NCBI RefSeq assembly: GCF_010671925.1 | Contig: NZ_JAAHIH010000004.1 | Span: forward strand, 1,255,301-1,319,300 | Direction of reading: 5' to 3' | Origin: Moorena sp. SIOASIH | GTDB lineage: Bacteria; Cyanobacteriota; Cyanobacteriia; Cyanobacteriales; Coleofasciculaceae | DNA: 64,000 bases | Shown here: piece by piece, positions 40,118 through 49,028 of the stretch | How the letters are laid out: each line of letters starts with the position of its first letter | How positions within the stretch are numbered: the first letter of the stretch is position 1 | Notes under the pieces: generated by a model | Databases searched by the model: none | What the model was told of the DNA's origin: nothing | The model's input: only the letters and a program-made list of their open reading frames with translations | Program-made: the position numbers and the translations under genes

Positions 40118-41823
40118 CTAGATACTATATCCTGATTCTATTGAGTATTCTGTGTTTAACTGGCTGTAATTCCCCTGATAGTGCAGTTTTACAGTCCAAC
40201 CAGGACAGTACTTTGAAGCTACTGTACTGGCAAGCACCCACTATCCTCAATCCTCATCTTTCCAATGGTTACAAGGATTCCGAAGCCAGTCGGATTACCC
40301 TGGAACCCCTGACTAGTTATGACAAAAATGGGGATATGGTGCTGTTTTTGGCAGCAGAAGTTCCTACGGTAGAGAATGGTGGGATTGCAGCGGATGGTAA
40401 GTCAGTGACTTGGAAACTAAAGCGCAATTTAAAGTGGTCCGATGGCACCCCTTTCACCGCTGCTGATGTGGTGTTCACTTACAAATTCATCACCAATCCA
40501 GCCGTAGGTTCCACCACTGCTAATACTTATAAAACTATCAAAAGCGTTGAAGCAATCGATGACTACACAGTCAAAGTCAACTTCAAGGATGTTAATCCAG
40601 CTTGGTTTTTAGTCTTTTCCGGTAGTGCTGGCATGATTTTGCCACGCCATTTATATCAAGATTTCAATGGTGCTAATGCACGACAAGCGCCAGCCAACTT
40701 GATGCCTGTAGGAACTGGTCCCTATCAGGTCGTAGAATTTAAGCCAGGGGATACTGTAGTTTATCAGCCAAACCCTAACTTCCGAGAAGCGGATAAACCC
40801 TATTTCGAGCGAGTAGAACTAAAAGGCGGTGGTGATGCTACCTCTGCTGCTAGAGCAGTCTTACAAACCGGCGATGGGGATTATGCCTACAATCTACAAG
40901 TGGAAGCACCTGTGTTGAAGCGACTGGAAGCAGGGGGTAAAGGTAAAGTCGTGGCTATCTTTGGGGCGTTGGTAGAACGGATTTTAATCAATCAAACCGA
41001 CCCCAATCAACAAGCCCCCTCTGGAAAACGGTCTAGTCTCAAATTTCCCCATCCGTTCTTCAAAGACAAGGGAGTGCGTCAGGCCTTTAACCTAGCCCTA
41101 GACCGGGAAACCATTGCCCAACAGCTTTATGGACCAACGGGCAAAGCCACAGGGAATTTCTTAGTGTTACCAGAGCAATATAATTCCCCCAATACTACCT
41201 ATGAATTTAACCCTAAAAAAGCGGTAGCCCTGTTGGAGGAAGCAGGTTGGAAAGATACCAATGGTAACGGGATTCGGGATAAAGATGGGGTGGAGATGAC
41301 CGTGTTGTTTCAGACTTCAGTCAATCCTGTGCGCCAGAAGACTCAGGAAATTGTCAAACAGACCCTAACCTCGATTGGGGTTGGGGTAGAACTTAAGAGT
41401 ATTGATGCCAGTATTTATTTCTCCGGTGATCCAGCTAACAACGATACTACCCAGCACTTTTATGCTGACCTACAAATGTACACCACAGGGAATGATAGCC
41501 CCGACCCTGGTGCGTATCTGAAAACCTATACTTGTGATGAAATTCCCCAGAAAGCGAATCAATGGTCTGGGCAAAATGTCTCTCGCTACTGTAATCCGAA
41601 ATACGATCAGCTTTGGGAGCAGTCTACAAAGGAGTTAGACCCAGAAAAACGTCGGAAAATCTTTATCCAGATGAATGACTTACTCGTTAAAGATGAAGTC
41701 GTAGTTTTGCCAATTGTCCATCGGGCTGACCCAGCTGGGTTTAGCAATCAGCTGGAGGGTTATGACTTAACACCATGGGATCGCAATACTTGGAATATTA
41801 TGGATTGGAAGCGGAAGTCATAA
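40099..41823 (+). CDS. Peptide/solute-binding lipoprotein of an ABC transporter (SBP_bac_5)
   Basis: 574 residues. The start is TTG 40099, GTG 40102 or TTG 40114, all overlapping the previous gene. The lipobox LTGC at about residue 22 marks a lipoprotein. The family-5 signature region is WKLKRNLKWSDGTPFTAADVVFTYKFI, with the usual GTGPYQVVEFKPGD and NLALDRETIAQQLYG segments. It captures oligopeptides or similar solutes in the periplasm for the permeases encoded at 42211 and 43477. No ATPase gene is nearby. Confidence 0.9.
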   Translation: MVGRFLTRYYILILLSILCLTGCNSPDSAVLQSNQDSTLKLLYWQAPTILNPHLSNGYKDSEASRITLEPLTSYDKNGDMVLFLAAEVPTVENGGIAADGKSVTWKLKRNLKWSDGTPFTAADVVFTYKFITNPAVGSTTANTYKTIKSVEAIDDYTVKVNFKDVNPAWFLVFSGSAGMILPRHLYQDFNGANARQAPANLMPVGTGPYQVVEFKPGDTVVYQPNPNFREADKPYFERVELKGGGDATSAARAVLQTGDGDYAYNLQVEAPVLKRLEAGGKGKVVAIFGALVERILINQTDPNQQAPSGKRSSLKFPHPFFKDKGVRQAFNLALDRETIAQQLYGPTGKATGNFLVLPEQYNSPNTTYEFNPKKAVALLEEAGWKDTNGNGIRDKDGVEMTVLFQTSVNPVRQKTQEIVKQTLTSIGVGVELKSIDASIYFSGDPANNDTTQHFYADLQMYTTGNDSPDPGAYLKTYTCDEIPQKANQWSGQNVSRYCNPKYDQLWEQSTKELDPEKRRKIFIQMNDLLVKDEVVVLPIVHRADPAGFSNQLEGYDLTPWDRNTWNIMDWKRKS

Positions 41824-42210
41824 GCTAAAACGCATTTAAAATCGGTTTTAGCAATGGCAAAAGGCAAAAGGCAAAAGGCAAAAGGCAAAAGGGGACTGGA
41901 ATCTATCTTTTTTATTTGATTTTACGCGCTTATACAGTTTAAATTCACAACAGCTTAGTTAGTCCTCATTGGTCATTAGTTAATTAACAAGATTCAAGAT
42001 TTAAGATTCAAGTTTCAAGATTCAATTAACTATAGCATTTTCCAGACTTATGAGGTAGACAAGATTTTTTTTTTGCTCCCTGCTCCCTGCTCCCTGCTCC
42101 CTGCTCCCTGCTCCCTGCTCCCGATTCCCGATTCCCGATTCCCGATTCCCGATTCCCGATTCCCGATTCCCTGTTCCCTACCAAATTGAAAACCGCTATC
42201 ATCAATTTTC
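41824..42210. repeat. Repeat spacer before permease gene
   Basis: A GGCAAAA array (41856-41893), TTCAAGATT runs (41990-42025), the AT-rich module (TATAGCATTTTCCAGACTTATGAGG, 42032-42075) and a C-rich array (CCCTGCT then CCCGATT units, 42076-42178) that nearly reaches the permease start. Confidence 0.88.
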
Positions 42211-43170
42211 ATGACGCGATACCTAATTAATCGTCTTTTAGTTTCTATTCCCACCTTAATTGCGATCAGTATCGTAGTATTCGGTATCCTGGCCTTAGCA
42301 CCTGGAGACCCGATGGGGGAATTTGCCACTAATCCCTCGATTACTCCGGAAGTGCGGGAAAATATTCGTCGAGCCCTTGGTTTAGACCAACCTATCCCGA
42401 TTCGGTATATTAAATGGGCGTGGTCATTTCTCCAAGGGGATATGGGATATTCCTTCACTAGCCGTAGTCCTGTTAGTGCCCTAATGCTCCAGCGTTTACC
42501 TACTACGTTATGGGTTGTGGGTTCTGCTTATATCTTTGCTGTCTTGCTGGCGTTTCCCTTAGGAATAATCTCAGCACTTAAACGTTACTCTATCTTTGAT
42601 AACATTGTCACCACCCTGGCCTTTCTAGGATTTTCTCTACCAACCTTTTTTACTGGTTTGCTGTTCATTATTATTTTTAGTGTCCAGCTAAATTGGTTAC
42701 CTTTTATCTACGACAGCACACTTAAGGTAACAGATTGGAATAGTTTTGTGATCCAATTCAAGCAGTCTATCATGCCCATCGTAGTATTAGGATTATTTCA
42801 AGCAGCAGTATTGATGCGTTTTATTCGTTCATCCATACTCGAACAGCTAAATCAAGACTACGTGCGTACTGCTTACGCTAAGGGATTACATCAATTTGTA
42901 GTGGTCAATCGCCATATTTTACGGAATGCTCTGATTCCGGTTGTCACCTTAGTTGCCCTAGATATTCCTACTGTATTTACTGGTGCTTTAATCACTGAAC
43001 AAGTATTCCGGGTTCCTGGAATTGGTGCCTTGCTGATTGATTCTATCTATCGAAACGATACACCAGTAGTGATGGCGATTACTTTTATCTACGCTATTTT
43101 AATTGTGGTCTTTAATCTAGTCGCTGATATCCTTTATGGCATTCTAGATCCGAGAGTTCAAATAATATAG
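42211..43170 (+). CDS. ABC transporter permease, DppB/OppB type
   Basis: 319 residues with six predicted membrane helices. The N-terminal RYLINRLLVSIPTLIAISIVVFGILALAPGDP is the hallmark of the OppB/DppB family. The ATPase-contacting loop is EQLNQDYVRTAYAKGLHQFVVVNRHILRNALIP (EAA motif). It forms the channel with the permease at 43477. Spaced 390 bases from the binding protein by repeats; probably one transcription unit. Confidence 0.92.
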   Translation: MTRYLINRLLVSIPTLIAISIVVFGILALAPGDPMGEFATNPSITPEVRENIRRALGLDQPIPIRYIKWAWSFLQGDMGYSFTSRSPVSALMLQRLPTTLWVVGSAYIFAVLLAFPLGIISALKRYSIFDNIVTTLAFLGFSLPTFFTGLLFIIIFSVQLNWLPFIYDSTLKVTDWNSFVIQFKQSIMPIVVLGLFQAAVLMRFIRSSILEQLNQDYVRTAYAKGLHQFVVVNRHILRNALIPVVTLVALDIPTVFTGALITEQVFRVPGIGALLIDSIYRNDTPVVMAITFIYAILIVVFNLVADILYGILDPRVQII

Positions 43171-43476
43171 TAGGGAGTAGGGAGTAGGGAGTAGGGAATA
43201 GGGAGTAGGGAGTAGGGAGTAGGGAGTAGGGAATAAAAATTATCGCAATTCATGAGATAAATGCTATACCTAACTGAGACCTAAAGGAATTTTTATTATA
43301 ATAAGGTACACATTATTTTTTCCCTCTTACCTCTTGCCTCTTGCCTTCCCCTCCTGGGAGGGGTTAGGGGTGGGTTCCTCTTGCCTCTTGCCTCTTGCCT
43401 CTTCACTGCTCCCTGCTCCCTGCTCCCTAAAACCCAAGAATTTTTACCTTATCCAATTGACAACTGATGTATCGAA
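43171..43476. repeat. Intergenic hairpin cassette between permease genes
   Basis: G-rich array (43173-43232), a diverged AT module (AATAAAAATTATCGCAATTCATGAG), spacer, GGTACACATTATTTTTTCCC, then TTGCCTC and CCCTGCT arrays (43322-43430). Contains GGAGGGGTTAGGGGTGGGTT, the inverse of the unit at 4947-5012. Confidence 0.85.
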
Positions 43477-44367
43477 ATGAGTGTTCTGTGGAAGTTTTTT
43501 GGTGGAGATGGATGGCGTCGGTTTCGCCAAGACCGAATGGCTGTAATCGGGTCTATTGTACTTTTAATCATGGTGATTACCATTGTTTTAGGCCCATTCA
43601 TTGATAAAACACCTATTGACAAAATTGACTTTAGTATATCCAGTGCGCCACCAAGTTGGGCACATCCTTTTGGTACTAATGATTTAGGTCAGGATCAACT
43701 GGCTCGGGTATTGTGGGGGGGACGCATCTCTTTAACCGTTGGGATTGCGGCTATGGTAGTGGCGATTTCGTTAGGAACTTTAATTGGAGCGTTATCTGGT
43801 TTCTATGGAGGAGTAATTGATACCTTCCTGATGCGCTTGACGGATTTATTTTTAGCATTACCTCAGCTACCGTTGTTACTGTTAGTAATTTATTTATTCC
43901 GAGATGTCATGCGGCAGCTGGCTGGGCCAGAGTTGGGTATTTTTATATTGATAGTGCTAGTAATTGGTTGCTTGAATTGGATGTCCGTGGCGCGATTAGT
44001 ACGAGCTAGTTTTTTGACAGTACGGGAAATGGATTTTGTAACAGCAGCTCGCTCGATTGGTGCTAAACCTAGTCGATTGATTTGGGCTCATATTCTTCCT
44101 AATGTGCTTAGTCCGGTAATTGTTGCCGCTACCTTGGCCGTGGGAAATGCGATTATTACTGAGTCTACCTTGAGTTTTTTAGGATTAGGGTTTCCTCCTG
44201 ATGTTCCGACCTGGGGACGAATGCTATTTGATGCCCAAAATTATATTGAAATAGCCCCTCATATGGCAATTTTTCCGGGATTAGCGATTTTTTTAACAGT
44301 GCTTAGTATTAATTATATTGGGGATGGGTTAAGGGATGCTTTGGATCCGCAAACGAGGAGAAAGTAG
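43477..44367 (+). CDS. ABC transporter permease, DppC/OppC type
   Basis: 296 residues. The N-terminal FRQDRMAVIGSIVLLIMVITIVLGPFI and HPFGTNDLGQDQLARVLWGGRISL are typical of OppC/DppC. The EAA loop is VREMDFVTAARSIGAKPSRLIWAHILPNVLSP. Partner of the DppB-type permease upstream. Six membrane helices are expected. No ATP-binding gene follows, so the ATPases must be elsewhere. Confidence 0.92.
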   Translation: MSVLWKFFGGDGWRRFRQDRMAVIGSIVLLIMVITIVLGPFIDKTPIDKIDFSISSAPPSWAHPFGTNDLGQDQLARVLWGGRISLTVGIAAMVVAISLGTLIGALSGFYGGVIDTFLMRLTDLFLALPQLPLLLLVIYLFRDVMRQLAGPELGIFILIVLVIGCLNWMSVARLVRASFLTVREMDFVTAARSIGAKPSRLIWAHILPNVLSPVIVAATLAVGNAIITESTLSFLGLGFPPDVPTWGRMLFDAQNYIEIAPHMAIFPGLAIFLTVLSINYIGDGLRDALDPQTRRK

Positions 44368-44520
44368 GGAATCGGGCATCGGGAATCGGGCATCGGGAAT
44401 CGTTGTGTAGGGTGCGTTAGGGGGGGCTCTAATTTTTCGCCTCGTAGCCAGTTGGAACAGCCCGCCCCGTAACGCACCACCGGGTCAAAGTACAACAGCT
44501 TTTATAGCAACAAATATATA
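44368..44520. repeat. Short G array and dispersed CGTAACGCACC repeat
   Basis: GGGAATCGGGCATC heptamers (44368-44401), then a copy of the dispersed repeat (shared CGTAACGCACCACCGGGTCAAA) also found at 14545-14567. Confidence 0.85.
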
Positions 44521-47076
44521 TTAATTAACCCGGCCAAACCGCCCAAAGGGAAACAGACGGAATAAAACTTGACCATCAATTTGCTTCCTAGCCACCAAGC
44601 CCATCAACAACTTATCCTGATCATCTGGATTTTCACCCAAAACTAAGTAGCAACAAGAGGGGATTTCTATCTCTAGTTCGTGGTAATATTGGATGGTAAT
44701 TGCTTCAATGTAGTCAGTTTGCAGCCGTTGACCATTGATATAAACTTCTCCTTGCTTAATGGCAAACGTTTCCCCAGGTAAAGCCACAATCCGCATAATG
44801 TAGTTCAAATCATCATTAAAGCCTTGCTGCGCCAAATCCTTGTTAACCCGAAAGTGAATCACATCTCCGTGGTGGAATTTGCGCCAATTACGGGTGACCA
44901 TATCCGTGAGAACCACATCACCGCTCTGGACTACTGGTAGTACTGTTGATTCTAGCCCACTGTTAACATAGATGCTGCTATTGAGCATTACAAAAACAAA
45001 CATAGAAAACCCGAACAGAATCAAGCCCAGCCCAGGGTTTTTAGAACCTTCAATCAGGGGAGCTGGAACAGGTTCATTGCCCACAAAATACCGACGCAGA
45101 GAATCATGAATAAAACGGTAACGCCCTCCCACTTGCTGAATCAAGCGCTTTTCTGCAGCATACCTGAGGAACCTGGCATAGTTCCAAGGAATTGCTCCCC
45201 TTTGCCATAAAATCAGCCTCAGAGCCAAGTGCCGTATCCAGTCTTGACCCCCAGCTAGTGCCGAAAGTAAGCCTACAACTAAACCCATTCTTAAAGAGCT
45301 AGTCAAATCAACGTTAGCTCCTGTAACGATGGAGATAAGGGTAAAAAATAATGCCCCAGCTGGAAAAGCAAACAAAAGAATAATAAACGTTTGTTTAAAA
45401 GATGCTTTTATACTTTGATTAGGTATTTCCTTAGCTTTAATCTCTGTTTTTAGCCCACCAATTAACCCACCAGTCATCCCTATATTCAGCCCATAAATCA
45501 GCCCTAAATTCAGTCCAAACCTCAGCCCACCAATCACCCCAAAACTCAGCCTACCAATCACCCCAAAACTCAGCCCACCAATCACCCCAAAACTCAGCCC
45601 GAAAACCAGTCCACCAATCAGCACGAAAATCAGTCCGGAAACCAGTCCACCAATCAGCCCACCAATCAGCCTAGGCCAAGTTATAGCAAAATATTCAGCT
45701 TTTATTTCGTGGTATTCAAACTTCTCAAATAGCCCAAAAAATAGTCCAAAAAATAGTCCAAGACTCAGACAATTAATCAGCCCAAAATTTAGCCCAAGAC
45801 TCAGACCAATCATCAGCCCATAAATCAGACCATTAATCAGCCCTAAAACCAGCCCTACAATCAATCGAAAAGCAATTCTTTCTCCACCTTTTGTTAACCA
45901 ATATGGCTGCATATGTTCAATTAAAAATTCAGTGGTTGAATCGGCTACTAATTGCCGAGCTAGATAAGTCAACCAATGTCTAGTATCCTCATCTCCATAA
46001 GGAACTCCCTTGGGATAGTTTTGCTCATCAAGGGGTAACTTTAAGCGCTCCTCCACATAGACTGACCACAGTTGTGCTTCATTGGTAATCGGCTGCCCCT
46101 GGTATGCCGTCACCATCACGTTTAAAAACAGGGGTTTATCTGCCAGTTCTCTCATCTGGGCATCACTGGATAGCACTTGCCAGAACTCCCGTTTACCCAG
46201 GCGCTGGAGATAATCTTGGATTTGGACATCATTGGGGGACTGCAAGCAATAAGCCCCATTAAGTTTACGTAGTTTGACTCTTCCGTGCTGATATTCTTCC
46301 AGGCGACAGCAAACCACCCCACGGCGTTGGATGTCTTGCTTGAAAAACTGATTAATTTTGGTGACGCACAGCCGTTGACGGGGTATGCCTAACTCGTCTA
46401 AACCATCCAGAAGGGGCAGTAGTTGATGGTTTTCCAGCCATTGTTGGCTAATTTTTTCGTCAATACTGTAATTGTCCTTGAGTTGAGCGACTAACCATTT
46501 ATCAAGGGGTTGCTGATCATTTTTCCAGGCAGAAAGCTCAAAGATGATCGGGACCGGTGCAGCATGATTCTGTTCTGCTTGGTTAACTAACTCCTCTGCT
46601 AATCTTAGTAAAGTGGTCGTTTTCCCAGACCCCGGTTCCCCTAAAATTAGTAACCGACCTTTTACATCTGGCCGTTCAAATACCTCCATTGCTGAGGTTT
46701 GAGGCATTAGGGGAATTACTTTCTGTCGCTGGTCACGCTCTACCGCTCCCTTGCTCTCCTCCATGGGTAATTCCAGATACAGATTCATCTCTAACTGGTC
46801 TTGGTGCAGAGAATCTTGGAGTCGAGTTTTTACCTCCCGCTTGACTTCTACCAGTAACTGTTTGCGAATGCAACTAGCAGCATACTTATCACGGTCGAGC
46901 CATCCAATTAGCTTACTTAGTAATTCTCTCCAAAGGGGAGCTGGCACATGTCTTGGCTGCTCCCGATGATTAATGTAATTACCCTCAACATACACACCGT
47001 GGTCACTAAAATCAGTTTGGCGGTAATTACCTCCTGTCTTATTTTCACGCTCTCGCCGCTTTGGTTCTTCAGTCAT
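44521..47076 (-). CDS. NACHT ATPase fused to glycine-rich membrane region and degenerate signal-peptidase domain
   Basis: 851 residues from the ATG at 47076 (TTG at 47085 possible). Residues 21-40 hold a short tag (TDFSDHGVYVEGNYINHREQ) shared with the gene upstream. A NACHT ATPase follows: Walker A GEPGSGKT (146-153), Walker B LLPLLDGLDE (219-228). Residues 400-545 are a membrane region built of GL/GLIxGL repeats, with further helices to about 610. Residues 690-851 resemble S26 signal peptidase I: STVLPVVQSGD (box B), YIMRIVALPGE (box D), GEVYINGQ and GENPDDQDKLLMG (box E). The catalytic Ser position is Thr711 and the catalytic Lys position is Met761, so it should not cleave as a normal S26 enzyme. 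A STAND-type sensor at the membrane is likely; an immune or stress role is inference. Confidence 0.8.
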   Translation of the reverse strand: MTEEPKRRERENKTGGNYRQTDFSDHGVYVEGNYINHREQPRHVPAPLWRELLSKLIGWLDRDKYAASCIRKQLLVEVKREVKTRLQDSLHQDQLEMNLYLELPMEESKGAVERDQRQKVIPLMPQTSAMEVFERPDVKGRLLILGEPGSGKTTTLLRLAEELVNQAEQNHAAPVPIIFELSAWKNDQQPLDKWLVAQLKDNYSIDEKISQQWLENHQLLPLLDGLDELGIPRQRLCVTKINQFFKQDIQRRGVVCCRLEEYQHGRVKLRKLNGAYCLQSPNDVQIQDYLQRLGKREFWQVLSSDAQMRELADKPLFLNVMVTAYQGQPITNEAQLWSVYVEERLKLPLDEQNYPKGVPYGDEDTRHWLTYLARQLVADSTTEFLIEHMQPYWLTKGGERIAFRLIVGLVLGLINGLIYGLMIGLSLGLNFGLINCLSLGLFFGLFFGLFEKFEYHEIKAEYFAITWPRLIGGLIGGLVSGLIFVLIGGLVFGLSFGVIGGLSFGVIGRLSFGVIGGLRFGLNLGLIYGLNIGMTGGLIGGLKTEIKAKEIPNQSIKASFKQTFIILLFAFPAGALFFTLISIVTGANVDLTSSLRMGLVVGLLSALAGGQDWIRHLALRLILWQRGAIPWNYARFLRYAAEKRLIQQVGGRYRFIHDSLRRYFVGNEPVPAPLIEGSKNPGLGLILFGFSMFVFVMLNSSIYVNSGLESTVLPVVQSGDVVLTDMVTRNWRKFHHGDVIHFRVNKDLAQQGFNDDLNYIMRIVALPGETFAIKQGEVYINGQRLQTDYIEAITIQYYHELEIEIPSCCYLVLGENPDDQDKLLMGLVARKQIDGQVLFRLFPFGRFGRVN

Positions 47077-47117
47077 GACTGTCAATCAAGCTAGAGTGAT
47101 CGAGGTGTAGTCTGGTT

Positions 47118-47492
47118 TTAAGACTGTTTAGTTTGTTGCCAATCTTGCAACGCACCGATAACAAAACTAGCAGCTGGATGGTTCAGCAGTTGCTCAAAAG
47201 CACTTACACCACCAGCTTTCAAGGCACTGAATACTCTATTACTCAAAGCAGGGTTAGTGTCAATCTGCTCAACTGCTGCTGCTGCTACCTTCATCTTTCC
47301 ACTGGTAGTATCGGTAGGGTAAGTTTTGTCTAAAGTCTCTAGTAATTGTTGAATCTCTGCCGCAGCTTCCGCGAGGTTTTGTTTTTGCTGTGGGTTGTTG
47401 TTATAGTAATCGCCCTCGACGTAAGTACCTTGCTCTCCGAATTTGATTTGACGGTTATATATATCTGTGTGAATATTGCGATCGCGACTCAT
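47118..47492 (-). CDS. Small effector-associated partner of the NACHT protein
   Basis: 124 residues from the ATG at 47492, with AAGGAG ten bases upstream. The N-terminal tag KFGEQGTYVEGDYYNNNPQ is the same type as SDHGVYVEGNYINHREQ in the NACHT protein. The rest is a helical domain (IQQLLETLDKTYPTDTTSGKMKVAAAAVEQI ... SNRVFSALKAGGVSAFEQLLNHPAASFVIGALQDW) that I recall as recurrent in cyanobacterial signalling gene clusters. It ends 41 bases before the NACHT start, so the two form an operon. The shared tag suggests that they, or a third partner, assemble through it; this is inference. Confidence 0.7.
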   Translation of the reverse strand: MSRDRNIHTDIYNRQIKFGEQGTYVEGDYYNNNPQQKQNLAEAAAEIQQLLETLDKTYPTDTTSGKMKVAAAAVEQIDTNPALSNRVFSALKAGGVSAFEQLLNHPAASFVIGALQDWQQTKQS

Positions 47493-48015
47493 ACCTAATT
47501 TCTCCTTAGCCCCTCACGGTAAAGGCAATCCTCTATCCTTTTTCAGCAAAAGGTTATTGTTGATTTTTCAGGGTATCTATTATACAGTCTCAAATACATT
47601 GCTCAATTTGTTAAAAGTAATTGGCAATATTTTGACTTTGTTATTCTTTAGCTTGCTGGATGCGATCGCTTAGTTTAGACAATATCGTCGCAACTTCTTT
47701 GATGTCACTTAGCATTATTTAGATAAGTCGATATTTAGTCAAAAACCAACACTAATCAGGTTGATAATCCAGGGTAAACCCATGTTGATTAGTGACCGGG
47801 AATAGTTATCAATAAACCCTGCCTTAATGTGCTTTTTGACAATGGATTGTCTTGATGCAGTTGGTCATAAAGGAAACCCCAAAACAGCAAGACAGCACTA
47901 GCTTCCCAAGACCGCGCTGCATCGATCCGCGTGCTTGTTGACCATGCTATATCTACATATAGTGTTTGTTAAATGCAAAAAACACTATATATAGGATTCT
48001 GAAAATTAGATGCTT
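47493..48015. other. Intergenic region without recognised gene
   Basis: AT-rich DNA with one HIP1 octamer (about 47661), a short GCGCTGCATCGAT segment and a TATATCTACATATA-type palindromic stretch (47948-47995). No coding signal, RNA gene or array was identified. The end may serve as the downstream region of the broken toxin gene. Confidence 0.5.
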
Positions 48016-48344
48016 TTACCCTGATTGATAATGATACCGAGCCTGCAAAAAGTAAACTCGATTTCCACTAACTTTATAAACCAAGCGATGTTCCAAGTCA
48101 ATACGACGTGACCAAATATCTGAACCCATATACTTAAGCGGTTCAGGTTTTCCTAGTCCTGTGAACGGATCACCATCTAGACTATCCGCTACTAAATCGA
48201 GGATCTTGTCTCCTTTTTTGAAATCGTTGCGATACCACCAACGAAGATCTGCTTTGAAATCAGGACTGAAAACCGGAACATACCCAGCTAATTGCTTCTG
48301 GTCAGCAGGAGTCGAAACACCACGGTCTTTCTTACCCTTGTCAC
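48016..48344 (-). pseudogene. yoeB: YoeB/Txe-type toxin with frameshift after the start codon
   Basis: The frame ending at 48016 reads RDKGKKDRGVSTPADQKQL...FSPDFKADLRWWYRND...PFTGLGKPEPLKYMGSDIWSRRIDLEHRLVYKVSGNRVYFLQARYHYQSG, a clear YoeB/Txe mRNA-interferase body with the GKPEPLKY, SRRI..EHRLVY and RYHY motifs. It has no usable start: the expected GTG at 48344, overlapping the antitoxin stop as GTGA, is one frame off. Adding one A after GTGACA would give MTKGKKDRGVS. So a single-base deletion inactivates it. Length 329 bases is one short of 110 codons. The antitoxin next to it is intact. Confidence 0.75.
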
Positions 48345-48625
48345 GACTTAATACCCAATTCCTCTTTTAATTCTTCCAAACTTTGAGGAGTAGCTTCTTC
48401 TGACTCTGCCCATTCCAAAGCCCTAAACAGGCGCTTGGCATTTTCTGGCGATCGCAACAGATAAATGGTTTCTAAGATACCAGACAATTCATCTTCAGCA
48501 ATTAACGCGACATTTTTCTGGTTATCACCCTTGATTACGATAATTTCGCGTTCATCGTAAACTTGATCTAGGATGCTAGCTAGGTTAGCTCTTGCTTGAG
48601 AATAGGTAGTTTCCCGACTTAACAT
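48341..48625 (-). CDS. yefM: YefM/Phd-family antitoxin
   Basis: 94 residues from the ATG at 48625, with AGGGA just upstream. The N-terminal LSRETTYSQARANLASILDQVYDEREIIVIKGDNQKNVALIAEDEL is the classic YefM DNA-binding fold and the acidic C-terminal half (EWAESEEATPQSLEELKEELG) binds the toxin. It normally represses its own operon and neutralises YoeB. Its stop overlaps the start of the toxin gene, which is frameshifted here, so this is an orphan antitoxin. Confidence 0.88.
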   Translation of the reverse strand: MLSRETTYSQARANLASILDQVYDEREIIVIKGDNQKNVALIAEDELSGILETIYLLRSPENAKRLFRALEWAESEEATPQSLEELKEELGIKS

Positions 48626-49028
48626 CGTTTCCCTGAGGCTGATTTGTAGATCATTATTGCACATACCTCACATTGAAACTGCACGGTAATCTGATCGGTG
48701 GAATGGCCATCTTGGTGGAACAGGCATCTTGCCTGTTTCATGTTCCAGCATTTTGGTAGAACAGGCATCTTGCCTGCTACAATTCCCGGCATCTTGGTGG
48801 AACAGGCATCTTGGTGGAACAGGCATCTTGCCTGTTACAATTCCCGGCATCTTGGTAGAACAGGCATCTTGGTGGAACAGGCATCTTGCCTGTTACAATT
48901 GCCGGGCAGGCAGGATGCCCACCCCACTGATGTTGATCCCGCCCCTCAGCAATGCCGGATTTTTGCCCTCTTACCTACTCCCTACTCCCTACTCCCTACT
49001 CCCTACTCCCTATTCCCGATTCCCTTTC
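48626..49028. repeat. ACAGGCATCTTGCCTGT hairpin cluster and C-rich array
   Basis: About eight GGTGGAACAGGCATCTTG or GGTAGAACAGGCATCTTGCC units (48697-48915), several forming the palindrome ACAGGCATCTTGCCTGT, joined by ACAATTCCCGGCATCTT. A CCCTACT array (48975-49024) follows and abuts the cobW stop. Reading frames over this stretch are repeat artefacts. Confidence 0.88.
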
